A stretch of 64,000 bases of DNA, taken from Salvelinus alpinus (Eukaryota > Chordata > Actinopteri > Salmoniformes > Salmonidae). The notes under the pieces are model-generated. The model had not been told where the DNA came from and did no database searches. It worked only from the letters and a program-made list of their open reading frames with translations. Made by a program: the position numbers and the translations under genes. Shown here in pieces: positions 41,420 through 51,770 of this stretch. Position 1 is the first letter of the stretch. The number at the start of each line of letters is the position of its first letter. The stretch is taken from positions 26,419,367 to 26,483,366 of the forward strand of contig NC_092087.1 in the NCBI RefSeq assembly GCF_045679555.1, read 5' to 3'.

Positions 41420-43386
41420 CAATGTTCCCTCTAAGCTGCGCGCGCACGCCAGCTCCCCAGGACTGCCGTGCAGAAGTATTAGCCAACAGAAAGAAGCACG
41501 AGATTGAATTTCACTCAACTTTCTGGAGCAGTGGTCACCAACCGTTCGATTGCGATCGACTGGTTGATCTCCAAGCCATTTCTAGTCGATCGCCAACCAT
41601 TTATGTAAAAACAATATTGTTCCTATTTTTTGGCTGTAGGTATACCCGATTCAGCTGCCCTGCGAACCAGTTAGGTGAACTGTTGCCATCAACACTTTGT
41701 ATTCAACACTTTTATAAGCCATAAAATGTGCGTTCTTCCAATTTCCACTCAGCGCTACAATAAGCACTGCAGCAGTAATGAATGAGAAGGAAAGTGTATC
41801 TATAGGCTTGCACTGTTAACACTGGCAAAGTTTCCCTTTACTGTGGCAATTGTGATCGAATCAAAGTAATATTAGCCACTTTCAATGCAACATACCGAAA
41901 CAACAAAAAACTATGCAAGAGATTTTATTGTAGGCAGAACACATCAGAGTAGGATTCTATTGCATTGACATGCACTACTCAGCCATACTCTAGTCTACAC
42001 AGACCGGTGTGGCGTTAACAATCAGAGATGCAGTAGGCCTGTAAAAAGCCCATCCTGCTCCCCTCCTCTCTACGTAACTTTCCCTCACAGTCCCTTCAGT
42101 TTCCCTTGAGTGCCATTAGTTTGGCTGTTCAGCCTACCTTAGTTATCCCTCAGCCATCATAGCCCTGCCATTCCCAACCAATCAGAGCGCTTGGAAAGGC
42201 GCACCTGGACTCTGCATCCAACCACTCAGGCCAGAGTGTTATCGTTGTCTGAAGAAAGAAGACGGACAATTTGTATTGTGGACAGTAACAAGAATATCTG
42301 AATGTGGTGCGTGCATCGAAATAAACAGAATTCATTTGAATTAACATAAGTACTATTCCACCAAGATTCACTACCTGTCAAGATTCATGTTATATGACAA
42401 AAGTGTGTATGTGTGTTGGTGAAGAGGAAAATGAAGTAAAAACCCTGAAAAGAGAAGCATCAGCATTGTTCTTACCGGACATCCTGTGGAGGATCAGAAC
42501 CCAAATCACAGTCAGTATAATTGTACTAGCGGGTGAGGGCTTTCACAGCTGACCGTTCAGACGGGTGATCACATACCAGCTAACCGTTTTTACAAGGCCT
42601 ATATGCAAATAGACCTTTGCCATATATGGATCTGTGCCATTTACTTTAACTTGGACTGTGTTTCCAGCATGAGCGGTTGTGAGTAGATGCAGTTGTTTTG
42701 AGATCAAAGCGAGAGCTGCATGTAGACACGTACACATGTTGTTCATATCCTTTGCTAGTTGTTTTAGATCTATTTAGTTTTAGATCTATTGTAGTCAGTA
42801 ATAGGGGAGTGATTGCTTCCTACAAGAGCACAAAATGTATACATTTCTAGCCATCTTTGAAAAGTGAGTCAGGTAAAGAGCTTTTTTTTGTCTTAAAGGG
42901 TAAGTGTTATATTTTGAGACAGACTTGAATAAGATAAGTAGCCAATAGGCAGAGGTTATTTGTCTGATTCTATGTAATAAAGGTATGGGAATAAGAATGC
43001 ATTTTATTTTGCATCAAACAGCGCAAAAACATTTTCAGTCACCTTCTTGTCTGAAGGACAAGTGGATAAACAGGTTAATGTCAAGCCCTGCTTTTTTTCA
43101 AATATTTCATGGAATGTAGGTCTAAATTGAACACGTCACATTAGCTGCTACTGTAGGCTGAATGATAGAACAGCTATTTCCATTTTAAAATGTTATGGGA
43201 TGCATTTTCTCCATTGTTTTTGATGGTAGGCCACTCAGAAAGGCCTACACTATGACCAAATAGCCACCGTAGCCTACATGGCCACTGTTAAAACTGTAAC
43301 TTAAATTTAAATTTTCACAATGTTCAAGTTTGCACTCAGCAGACTTGAAATTTGCTCCGTGCCAAAAAATGTTTGAGGGAACATTG
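41420..43386. mobile_element. hAT-type non-autonomous transposon, 1967 bp
   Basis: The left end CAATGTTCCCTC (41420-41431) is the exact reverse complement of the right end GAGGGAACATTG (43375-43386). Flanking octamers GTTCAGAG (41412-41419) and GTTGAGAG (43387-43394) match at seven of eight positions. The segment from about 41527, GTGGTCACCAACCGTTCGA, resembles the end of another fish hAT-type repeat, so an older nested piece is likely. No transposase frame was found. Confidence 0.82.
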
Positions 43387-43626
43387 GTTGAGAGTGAGGT
43401 TAACAGAAAATAATGCTGTCTGTTTTAGGCTTAAAGTTAATCAATGTCATTGACTTCTTTGACTGCCTGTATGTGACACATTGAACTTGGCTTCCTATCA
43501 TATACTGTAGGTTATCGTGACTTTTGATCATAGGTGCGTTTCTTAGGTTTGTCCATACAAATTGCCCTTGTAGTCCATAAAGTCTACTTTGGCTTTGTCT
43601 GTGTTTTTATTTTATTTACAATATGT

Positions 43627-44665
43627 ACATAAACTCAGCAAAAAAAGAAACGTCCCTTTTTCAGGACCCTGTCTGTCAAATATAATTCGTAAAAATCCAA
43701 ATAACTTTACAGATCTTCATTGTAAAGGGTTTAAACACTGTTTCCCATGCTTGTTCAATGAACCATAAACAATTAATGAACATGCACCTGTGGAACGGTC
43801 GTTAAGACACTAACAGCTTACAGATGGAAGGCAATTAAGGTCACAGTTATGAAGACTTAGGACACTAAAGAGGCTGTTCTACTGACTCTGAAAAACACCA
43901 AATGAAAGATGCCCAGGGTCTCTGCTCATCTGCGTGAACGTGCCTTAGGCATGCTGTAAGGAGGCATGAGGACTGCAGATGTGGCCAGGGCATTAAATTG
44001 CAATGTCTGTACTGTGAGACGCCTAAGACAGCGATACAGGGAGACAGGACGGACTGCTGATCGTCCTCGCAGTGGCAGACCACATGTTAACAACACCTGC
44101 ACAGGATCGGTACATTCGAACATCACACCTGCGGGACAGGTACAGGATGGCAACAACTCCCCGAGTTACACCAGGAACGCACAATCCCTCCATCAGTGCT
44201 CAGAATGTCCGCAATAGGCTGAGAGAGGCTGGACTGGGGGCTTGTAGGCCTGTTGTAAGGCAGATCCTCACCAGACATCACCGGCAACAACGTTGCCTAT
44301 GGGCACAAACCCACTGTCGCTGGAACAGACAGGACTGGCAAAAAGTGCTCTTCACTGACGAGTTGCGGTTTTGTCTCGCAAAGGGTAATGGTCTGATTCG
44401 CGTTTATCGTTGAAGGAATGAGCATTACACAGAGGCCTGTACTCTGGAGCGGGATCGATTTGGAGGTGGCGGTCCATCATGGTCTGGGGCCGGTCACAGC
44501 ATCATCGGACTAAGCTTGTTGTCATTGCACGCAATCTCAACGCTGTGTGTTACAGGGAAGACATCCTCCTCCCTCATGTGGTAATCTTCCTGCAGGCTCA
44601 TCCTGACATGACCCTCCAGCATGACAATACCACCAGACATACTGCTCGTTCTGTGCTGAGTTTGT
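43627..44665 (+). mobile_element. Tc1 element truncated at its right side
   Basis: The left terminal repeat TAAACTCAGCAAAAAAAGAA, then ACGTCCCTTTTTCAGGACCC, is a Tc1-like end I recognise from fish. The sequence runs through most of the transposase gene and stops matching soon after the second catalytic region, at about 44665. The last third of the gene and the right terminal repeat are missing. The following 200 bp are unrelated. Confidence 0.85.
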
Positions 44666-44667
44666 GA
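43966..44667 (+). pseudogene. Truncated, frameshifted Tc1 transposase
   Basis: The N-terminus begins at ATG 43966 (MRTADVARALNCNVCTVRRL), a helix-turn-helix, and stays in frame to about 44085 (RSGRPHV). Register then shifts to the frame holding DRYIRTSHLRDRYRMATTPR and continues to VLFTDELRF, which contains the first catalytic Asp (about 44352-44378). A TGA at 44411-44413 ends that frame. A further shift leads to a segment 44479-44667 with HPDMTLQHDN, the second catalytic Asp. The Glu region (…NPIEHVWD-like in relatives) is absent by truncation. It is inactive. Confidence 0.88.
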
Positions 44668-44861
44668 GCCCATGGAGGGCTTCCCCAAGTTTAAGAGATG
44701 TGTTTGTGGTTCGACACAGGATCTATAAAGTTTACCCAGCTTGCTAGCCAAGGGGGTGCCACATTTCACCCCTCTGCTCTAAAATGGTAATTTGCAGCTG
44801 AGAATGCTGGGAGTGTGAAGGGGCTTGTTATGGAATCCCTGCTTGGTTGGTTTCTCTCAGT

Positions 44862-44957
44862 CTCCTCTCTCTCTCTTTCCCTCTATCTTTCTCTCTCGCT
44901 CTCTTTCTCTCTGTCTGGCGCTCTCTCTTTCTCGCTCTCTGTCTCGCTCTCTCGTTC
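44862..44957 (+). repeat. CT-rich microsatellite
   Basis: About 95 bp of CTCTCT with CTTTCTCTCGCT variants lies immediately before the 3' end of the minus-strand LINE fragment. Confidence 0.85.
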
Positions 44958-45608
44958 AATTCAATTTAAGGGCTTTATTGACATGGGAAACATATGTTTA
45001 CATTGCCAAAGCAAGTGAAATAGATAATAAGCAAATGTGAAATTAACAACAAAATAAAATTACACTCACAAAAGTTCCAAAATAATAAAGACATTTCAAA
45101 CATCATTGTGCAAATACTTAAAGTACAAAAGGGAAAATAAATCAACTTAAATATTGGTTGTATTTACAATGGTGTTTGTTCTTCACTGGTTGCCCTTTTG
45201 TGGCAAGAGGTATCACACATCTCACTGCTGTGATGGCACACTGTGGTATTTCACCCAATAGATATGGGAGTTGGTTGTATTTACAGTGGTGTTTGTTCTT
45301 CACTGGTTGACATTTTCTTGTGACAACACTGGTAATTCACCCAATAGATATAGGAGTTAATCAAAATTGGATTTGTTTTCAAAATCTTTGTTGGTCTGTG
45401 TAATCTGAGGGAAATATGTCTCTAATATGGTCACACATTTGGCAGGAGGTTAGGAAGTGCAGCTCAGTTTCCACCTCATTTTGTGGGCACTGTGCACATA
45501 GCCTGTCTTCTCTTGAGAGCCAGGTCTGCCTATGGTGGCCGGTCTGCCTACGGCGGCCTCTCTCAATAGCAAGGCTATGCTCACTGAGTCTGTACATAGT
45601 CCAAAGCT
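44958..45608 (-). mobile_element. 5'-truncated LINE 3' end, minus strand
   Basis: Reading on the minus strand, about 230 bp of coding sequence is followed by an A/T-rich untranslated region that ends at TTGAATTGAA-type DNA at 44958. The plus strand reads TTCAATTTAAGGGCTTTATT, then GACATGGGAAACATATG, which I recognise as an abundant salmonid repeat. An internal duplication of about 50 bp (GTTGTATTTACARTGGTGTT units at about 45158-45177 and 45273-45292) is visible. No target duplication was identified. Confidence 0.75.
45379..45597 (-). pseudogene. LINE ORF2 C-terminal fragment with CCHC motif
   Basis: The 72-codon frame carries SREDRLCAQCPQNEVETELH then FLTSC, giving C-x2-C-x9-H-x4-C, a zinc-knuckle motif of the type found at the C-terminus of many LINE ORF2 proteins. 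An 18-bp duplication near 45522-45555 (GGTCTGCCTAYGGYGGCC twice) inserts six residues just before the motif. Reverse transcriptase and endonuclease are absent. It is a fragment with no expected function. Confidence 0.75.
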
Positions 45609-45997
45609 TTCCTCACTCTCTCCCTGGAGGTGTCAGCACAGCAGAGGGCCCTAGGGCCCATGGGAAGTCATATTGACTGAGGGCGGTGATTTAGTGATGG
45701 CCAAGGGCTCTGCACTGTGGGACAGAGATGAACTCTCATTGGTTGGTCCGTGTCAGTGACCTCACCCCTCCAGCCCCTGGTGTCACTGTGTAGATGAATG
45801 GCCTCCCTCTCAAAGCAGTAGGGGACATACAGAAGTCTTATGATGAAAAAAACAAAATGATCTGTCAATGGAAGATTTCAAATATGTGATAAACTCAATG
45901 GGAAAATGTATTCTAATTACTTGTAGCCAGCCAAATCACAACTCCTGGTAGCACCATGTCAGATGAATGACTTCTCTTCCACTGCTTTTTCTCTACA
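45609..45997. other. Non-coding, no recognisable gene
   Basis: Nothing recognised. Confidence 0.4.
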
Positions 45998-46206
45998 ATT
46001 CTCTCTCTCTCTTTCCCTCTCCCCCTCTCTCGCTTTCCCTCTCCCCCTCTCTCGCTTTCCCTCTCCCCCTCTCTCGCTCTCTCTCTCTCTCCTCTCTCAT
46101 TCGTTCCCTCTGTATGTCTCTCTCTCTCTCCCTCCCTCTTGCAGTCTCTCTCTCTTCCTCTCGCAGTCTCTCTCTCTCTCCCTCTCGCAGTCTCTCTCGC
46201 AGTCTG
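45998..46206 (+). repeat. CT-rich microsatellite/minisatellite
   Basis: A pyrimidine tract with internal periodicity: CTCTCTCGCTTTCCCTCTCC recurs three times in 46010-46075, and CTCTCGCAGT recurs four times in 46138-46205. The Ser/Leu/Pro-rich frames across it are not genes. Confidence 0.9.
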
Positions 46207-48242
46207 TTTTCTCTGACCTCCTCGTCCTCTTTAAAGCTGGGCGGGCAGGCTGAGGGTCATTCAACTGGACTCCAGGCAGGGCTGTCTTCTGGCTGGCAGA
46301 CCAGTAGCACTGCAGCCTGTATCTTAGCAGCAGGCTTTACTCTGCCCACTAGTACACTGGCCTACATACCAGAGCCGGCACCAAGCACATTTTTCTTCAA
46401 TTCAAAACAAGGATTCATTCAATTGGATTTGGAATTCGGGCTAATTTTCCCGTAATGTAAAAGGGGCTTTTTGAAATCAAACTGCCGTGTCCAATTCCAA
46501 TCCATTAAATGTTCTTATTTTGTAGTTTAGCCCAAGCTCTTCTGGAAAAGCATTGCACAATAAGAAAACAAATGATATGTGTAGCGAAGCTGATGGAAAT
46601 GAGTAATATTCTCAGCTGGTCATGTGTATGTTTTATTGCTGATTGTGTGTATGTGAGTATTTTTCTGTATAAAGTGACTGGTGGGAACTACAGATGCTAG
46701 GCATAGCAACAGAGGTGAGAAGGAATCATTTGCAGTAGTTAAACATTCCACCCGCAAGTAAAAGGTCAACGAGTCCAACAAGTCAAAGGGCCTTTAGGGG
46801 ATATCTAAAGAGGATTGAAGTCTTCAGATGGAAAATCACTTTAACCCAAAACAGACCTCAACTGACATTCAGTTGCTAGGTTATATTTTTCTAATGATTG
46901 CACATATACACTGTGTAAAACTAGCGTGTAACAGAATGGGTGGAGCCTGAAACATTAGATTCATAACGTAGGCTTATGTAAAATGTGACAGCATTGCTAT
47001 CTGATTTTCCTGGTCAATATTCCCACATCATACTGAACAGTCTATTTCTTGCCATTGATGTATGTGTTGCTATTTTAGAGAAACTCACACATGGATAGTT
47101 GGGAGTCAGAAATGGCAACCGTAAGCAGCAAAATCACAGCCCACCAGTCCTTCAGAAATGTCAGCCTAGCTAAATGTATGCTATATTACATCTCAGTACA
47201 TTCACACACACAAAAAGTAAACTACGAAAAGTTAACTCAATATTGTACAGACATCTATTTATTTGTGTGTGCGCATGTGTGTTCTTTGAGATTTCACAGT
47301 ATCTGGCTTGGTGGCACAGTCCTTCCAGGCTGTGGATTAAAACAGTGGGTTCATTGACGATACACTCTCTCATCCTCCCCTACCCCTAGGCACTGTTACC
47401 AACCAACCAACCCCATCCCAAACCCACTATTCCTCCAGTCTCCCTCCTTCGTCACAGGGGCTGCTTTGAGTAATCTCCATGCATAGTCACTGGCATTGTG
47501 CAGTGGAGGGAGCTGGAGAGGGCCTAGCAGGCAGTGGTCAAAAGCTGAAAGAGTGCTACCCATATGTGGGTCACAGTGCTCTGTGGCTTCAGGAAGGCAG
47601 GGGGTGTTTGTTCTCTCTCTGCAGTGCAACCCTGGCTGGGCACACAGAGGACTATCTGTGCCTGGAGAAGCAAAGGAGCGCCGGCGCCTGCTGGGAGATA
47701 AACGCGCTGTGAAAAGCGTGCTAAGAGCGTGGAGGAGTGTGAAAGGGGCAGGACACAGGATATGCTTTAGAATAGCCGACCTTGTCTTCCCCCTCACACA
47801 CACATGGATGGTGCTGTTCGCAGTTCAAATAAACAGGGGCGAATGGCAGGCCGGGATTATATAAACAGCCTTGTGCCTGGGTCATTTAGTTCCTCTCAGG
47901 GTGTTGCTCTCTCACTGATTTCTAATGGGCCAAAGTCTACACAAGGGGAAGTAATTGAAGCTACAGTGAGTAGCAGGGAAAGACAGATGGAAGAGTAGCA
48001 GTAACTGCAGTCTTCTGCTCTGTGGAACGTGGTGGAGGGGCTCCTGAGTGTCTCAATGCCGCTACCTTTTGATTGTCTGCAACTGTTCGAGTGTGAGTGT
48101 GTGTGCGTGTATTTGTGGGTTCTGCTGAGTTTTCATGATTACACAGTACACGTGGATGGTGAATGAGTCATCTATTCCTTAGTGCTGTCTCAGACCTTCT
48201 CCAATCAGTCCTTGTGTTGCTAACGCCCTGAGTCTCAACACA
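46207..48242. other. Non-coding, no recognisable gene
   Basis: No gene or element is recognised over 2.0 kb. The segment 47640-47880 is richer in CpG than its surroundings and contains TATATAAAC near 47859-47866, but it has no coding support. Confidence 0.45.
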
Positions 48243-48325
48243 ACACATACTAGGCTTGGGCGATATACTATTTATACCTTATACCTGGATATTTCGAAAT
48301 ACCAATATCTTAAAAAAAAAATATT

Positions 48326-48478
48326 CAGTGGGAAGAAGAAGTATTTGATACACTGCCGATTTTGCAGGTTTTCCTACTTACAAAGCATGTAGACGTCTGT
48401 AATTTTTTATCATAGGTACACAAAAATCCAGAAAATCACATTGTATGATTTTTAAGTAATTAATTTGCATTTTATTTG
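48326..48478 (+). mobile_element. Terminal fragment of a second Tc1 family
   Basis: It begins CAGTGGGAAGAAGAAGTATT, continues TTGATACACTGCCGATTTTG and runs to TTAATTTGCATTTTATTT. I recognise this as the left inverted-repeat region of a Tc1 family different from the element that follows at 48479. About 150 bp remain, and neither its own transposase nor its other end is present. Confidence 0.75.
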
Positions 48479-49107
48479 ACTGTGCCTTTAAACAGCTTGG
48501 AAAATTCCAGAAAATGATGTCATGGCTTTAGAAGCTTCTGATAGGCTAATTGACATCATTTGAGTCAATTGGAGGTGTACCTGTGGATGTATTTCAAGGT
48601 CTACATTCAAACTCAGTGCCTTTTTGCTAAACATCATGGGAAAATCAAAAGAAATCAGCCAAGACCTCAGAAAAAAAATGTAGACCCCCACAAGTCTGGT
48701 TCATCCTTGGGATAAATTTGCAAACGCCTGAAGGTACCATGTTCATCTGTACAAACAATAGTACGCAAATATAAACACCGTGGGTCCACGCAGCCGTCAT
48801 ACCACTCAGGGAGGAGGCGCATTCTGTCTCCTAGAGATGAACGTACTTTGGTGCTAAAAGTACAAATCAATCCCAGAACAACAGCAAAGACCTTGTGAAG
48901 ATGCTGGAGGAAACGGGTACAAAAGTATCTATATCCACAGTAAAACGAGTCCTATATCGACATAACCTGAAAGGCCGCTCAGCAAAGAAGAAGCCACTGC
49001 TCCAGAACCGCCATTAAAAAAGCCAGACTACAGTTTGCAACTGCACATGGGGACAAAGATTGTACTTTTTGGAGAAATGTCCTTTGGTCTGATGAAATAA
49101 AAATATA

Positions 49108-49560
49108 TGTCACGATCGTCTTGATGAGGAAGAGTGGACCAAGGCGCAGCGTGATACAAATACATCTTCTTTTATTAGAGAAGACGAAACACGAAACGAA
49201 CACTTTTACAAAACTAAACAAAACAACAAACGACCGTGAAGCTACAAAACGAAAGTGCACACATAAGCTACTAACGTTTAGACATAGACAATTACCCACA
49301 ACCTGCCTAATGCCTATGGCTGCCTTAAATATGGCTCCCAATCAGAGACAACGATAGACAGCTGTCTCTGATTGAGAACCACTCAGGCAACCATAGACAT
49401 ACCTAAACACCTACACTGAACACAACCCCATAAACTCTACCAAAACCCCCTAGACAATACAAACACCCTTGACTAGACAAAAACACACCAACATCCCCCA
49501 TGTCACACCCTGACCTAACTAAAATAATAAAGAAAACAAAGATAAGGCCAGGGCGTGACA
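49108..49560 (-). repeat. 3' LTR, 453 bp
   Basis: Ends TGTCACG…CGTGACA in either orientation. On the minus strand a TATA-like CATATTTAAGG (about 49324-49334) lies upstream of AATAAAA (about 49170-49176). The outer end contains a short inverted repeat: TGTCACGCCCTGGCC pairs with GGTCAGGGTGTGACA about 45 bp further in. It lacks the CTAA (TTAG) four-base segment present in the other LTR. Confidence 0.9.
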
Positions 49561-49563
49561 GTA

Positions 49564-49575
49564 CCCCCCCCCCCC
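49564..49575 (-). promoter_or_regulatory. Polypurine tract of the LTR element
   Basis: Twelve C on the plus strand, so twelve G on the coding strand, lie three bases from the 3' LTR. This is the expected place and composition for the primer of plus-strand DNA synthesis. Confidence 0.75.
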
Positions 49576-49634
49576 AAAGTTGCGGACTCCGACCGCAAAC
49601 CTGACACAGAAGGGGAGGGTCCGGGTGGGCCTTC

Positions 49635-51770
49635 TTATGGCGGCGGCTCGGGTGCGGGACGTGACCCCCACTTCACCATAGTCACTACCTGCTTTGGTGG
49701 CGCCTCTGGAGCGGCGACCCTTTCAGCGAGTCCTGAACTGAATACCATCCTAGAGGGCGCCACTGGACGGAGGGGCAGCTCCGGACTGAGGGGCAGCTCC
49801 GGACTGAGGGGCAGCTCCGGACTGAGGGGCAGCTCCGGACTGAGGGGCAGCTCCGGACTGAGGGGCAGCTCCGGACTGAAGGGCAGCTCATGACTGGCAG
49901 ACGGCTCTGGCAGATCCTGTCTGACTGACGGCTCTGGCAGATCCTGGTTGACTGACGGCTCTGGCAGATCCTGTCTGACTGACGGCTCTGGCAGATCCTG
50001 TCTGACTGACGGCTCTGGCAGATCCTGTCTGACTGACGGCTCTGGCAGATCCTGGCTGACTGACGGCTCAGGCAGATCCTGGCTGGCGGGTGGCTCAGGC
50101 AGATCCTGGCTGGCGGGCGGCTCTGGCAGATCCTGGCTGGCGGGCGGCTCTGGCAGATCCTGGCTGGCGGGCGGCTCTGGCAGATCCTGGCTGGCGGGCG
50201 GCTCTGGCAGATCCTGACTGGCGGGCGGCTCTGGCAGATCCTGACTGGCGGGCGGCTCTGGCTGCTCCTGACTGGCGGGCGGCTCTGGCTGCTCCTGACT
50301 GGCGGGCGGCTCTGGCTGCTCCTGACTGGCGGGCGGCTCTGGCTGCTCCTGACTGGCGGGCGGCTCTGGCTGCTCCTGACTGGCGGGCGGCTCTGGCTGC
50401 TCCTGACTGGCGGGCGGCTCTGGCTGCTCCTGACTGGCGGGCGGCTCTGGCTGCTCCTGACTGGCGGGCGGCTCTGGCTGCTCCTGACTGGCGGGCGGCT
50501 CTAGCGGCTCCTGACTGACGGACGGCTCTAGCGGCTCCTGACTGACGGACGGCTTTGAAGGCTCAGGACAGACGGGCGGCTTTGACGGCTCAGGACAGAC
50601 GGGCGGCTCAGACGGTGCTGGGCAGACGGGCAGCGCAGGCGGCGCTTGGCAGACGGACAGCTCAGACGGCGTTGGGCAGACGGGCAATGCAGGCGACGCT
50701 GGGCAGACGGACAGCACAGACGGCTCTGGGCAGGCAGGCAGCTCAGATAGCGCTGGGCAGACGGCAGACTCTGGCCGGCTGAGGCGCACAGTAGGCCTGG
50801 TGCATGGTACCGGAACTGGAGGTACCGGGCTAAGGACACGCACCTCAAGGCTAGTGCGGGGAGCAGCAACAGGACGCACAGGACTCTGGAGACGCACAGG
50901 AGGCTTGGTGCGTGGTGCCAGAACTGGTGGTACCGGGCTGGAGACACGCACCATAGGGCGAGTGCGTGGAGGAGCAACAGGGCTCTGGAGACGCACTGGA
51001 AGCCTGGTGCGTGGTGTTGGCACTGGTGGTACTGGGCTGGGGCGGGGAGGTGGCGCCGGATATACCGGACCGTGCAGGCGTACTGGCTCCCTTGAGCACT
51101 GAGCCTGCCCAACCTTACCTGGTTGTATGCTCCCCGTAGCCCGACCAGTGCGGGGAGGTGGAATAACCCGCACTGGGCTGTGTTGGCGAACCGGGGACAC
51201 CATGCGTAAGGCTGGTGCCATGTATGCCGGCCCGAGGAGACGCACTGGAGACCAGACGCGTTGAGCCGGCTTCATGGCACCTGGCTCAATGCCCAATCTA
51301 GCCCGGCCGATACGAGGAGCTGGAATGTACCGCACCGGGCTATGCACACGTACAGGAGACACCGTGCGCTCTACCGCATAACACAGTGTCTGCCCGTACT
51401 CTCGCTTCCCACGGTAAGTACGGGGAGTTGGCGCAGGTCTCCTACCTGACTTCGCCACACTCCCTTGTAGCCCCCACCCAAGAATTTTTTGGGTTTGACT
51501 CTCAGGCTTCCAGCCTCGCTTCCGTGCTGCCTCCTCATATCGCCTCCTCTCGGCTTTAGCTGCCTCCAGCTCTTCACGAGGGAGGAGATATTCTCCCGGT
51601 TGTGCCCAAGGTCCCTTACCATCCAGTATTTCCTCCCAAGTCCATGAATCCTGTGTATGTTGCTCCTGCTGCTGCTTAACACGCTGCTTGGTCCTTTTGT
51701 GGTGGGTAATTCTGTCACGATCGTCTTGATGAGGAAGAGTGGACCAAGGCGCAGCATGATACAAATACAT
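49635..51770 (-). CDS. Proline-rich repeat protein of the LTR element, 711 aa, function unknown
   Basis: One uninterrupted frame fills most of the internal region. Its first ATG at 51770 lies inside the 5' LTR, just after the AATAAA signal, and the true start is uncertain. Residues about 41-95 look structured: SWTWEEILDGKGPW then a charged helix (REELEAAKAERRRYEEAARK). Residues about 105-330 are basic and proline-rich with SPVR/PPRTR motifs, and about 330-420 have Cys-Pro repeats (VCPAPSE-like). About 420-640 is some two dozen nine-residue units such as PEPPASQEQ, and the last part repeats PELPLS. I see no zinc knuckle, protease, reverse transcriptase or integrase motif and no signal peptide. 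It could be a diverged Gag-like protein or a captured gene. I do not recognise it. The frame is kept open despite repeat expansion, which suggests past or present selection. Confidence 0.6.
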   Translation of the reverse strand: MYLYHAAPWSTLPHQDDRDRITHHKRTKQRVKQQQEQHTQDSWTWEEILDGKGPWAQPGEYLLPREELEAAKAERRRYEEAARKRGWKPESQTQKILGWGLQGSVAKSGRRPAPTPRTYRGKREYGQTLCYAVERTVSPVRVHSPVRYIPAPRIGRARLGIEPGAMKPAQRVWSPVRLLGPAYMAPALRMVSPVRQHSPVRVIPPPRTGRATGSIQPGKVGQAQCSREPVRLHGPVYPAPPPRPSPVPPVPTPRTRLPVRLQSPVAPPRTRPMVRVSSPVPPVLAPRTKPPVRLQSPVRPVAAPRTSLEVRVLSPVPPVPVPCTRPTVRLSRPESAVCPALSELPACPEPSVLSVCPASPALPVCPTPSELSVCQAPPALPVCPAPSEPPVCPEPSKPPVCPEPSKPSVSQEPLEPSVSQEPLEPPASQEQPEPPASQEQPEPPASQEQPEPPASQEQPEPPASQEQPEPPASQEQPEPPASQEQPEPPASQEQPEPPASQEQPEPPASQDLPEPPASQDLPEPPASQDLPEPPASQDLPEPPASQDLPEPPASQDLPEPPASQDLPEPSVSQDLPEPSVRQDLPEPSVRQDLPEPSVRQDLPEPSVNQDLPEPSVRQDLPEPSASHELPFSPELPLSPELPLSPELPLSPELPLSPELPLSPELPLRPVAPSRMVFSSGLAERVAAPEAPPKQVVTMVKWGSRPAPEPPP
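49771..50560 (-). repeat. In-frame coding minisatellites: 18-bp and 27-bp units
   Basis: On the plus strand, 49771-49888 repeats GGCAGCTCCGGACTGAGG (18 bp, six residues). 49890-50560 repeats a 27-bp unit beginning GGCTCTGGCTGCTCCTGACT and ending GGCGGGC, in three subtypes (GCAGATCC with TGACTGACG, GCAGATCC with TGGCGGGCG, and GCTGCTCC). There are roughly 24 copies of the 27-mer. All unit lengths are multiples of three and keep the minus-strand frame. Confidence 0.95.

Noticed and set aside
47396..47864. Overlapping frames of 122 and 135 codons on both strands near 47.4-47.9 kb
   Set aside because: There is no recognisable domain and the frames overlap antisense to each other. Slightly raised GC content accounts for their length.
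49948..50518. Plus-strand frames rich in GSGRS and ALADPGWRA repeats
   Set aside because: They are antisense readings of the coding minisatellite. The minus-strand frame extends beyond the repeats in both directions and agrees with the LTR element's orientation, so it is preferred.
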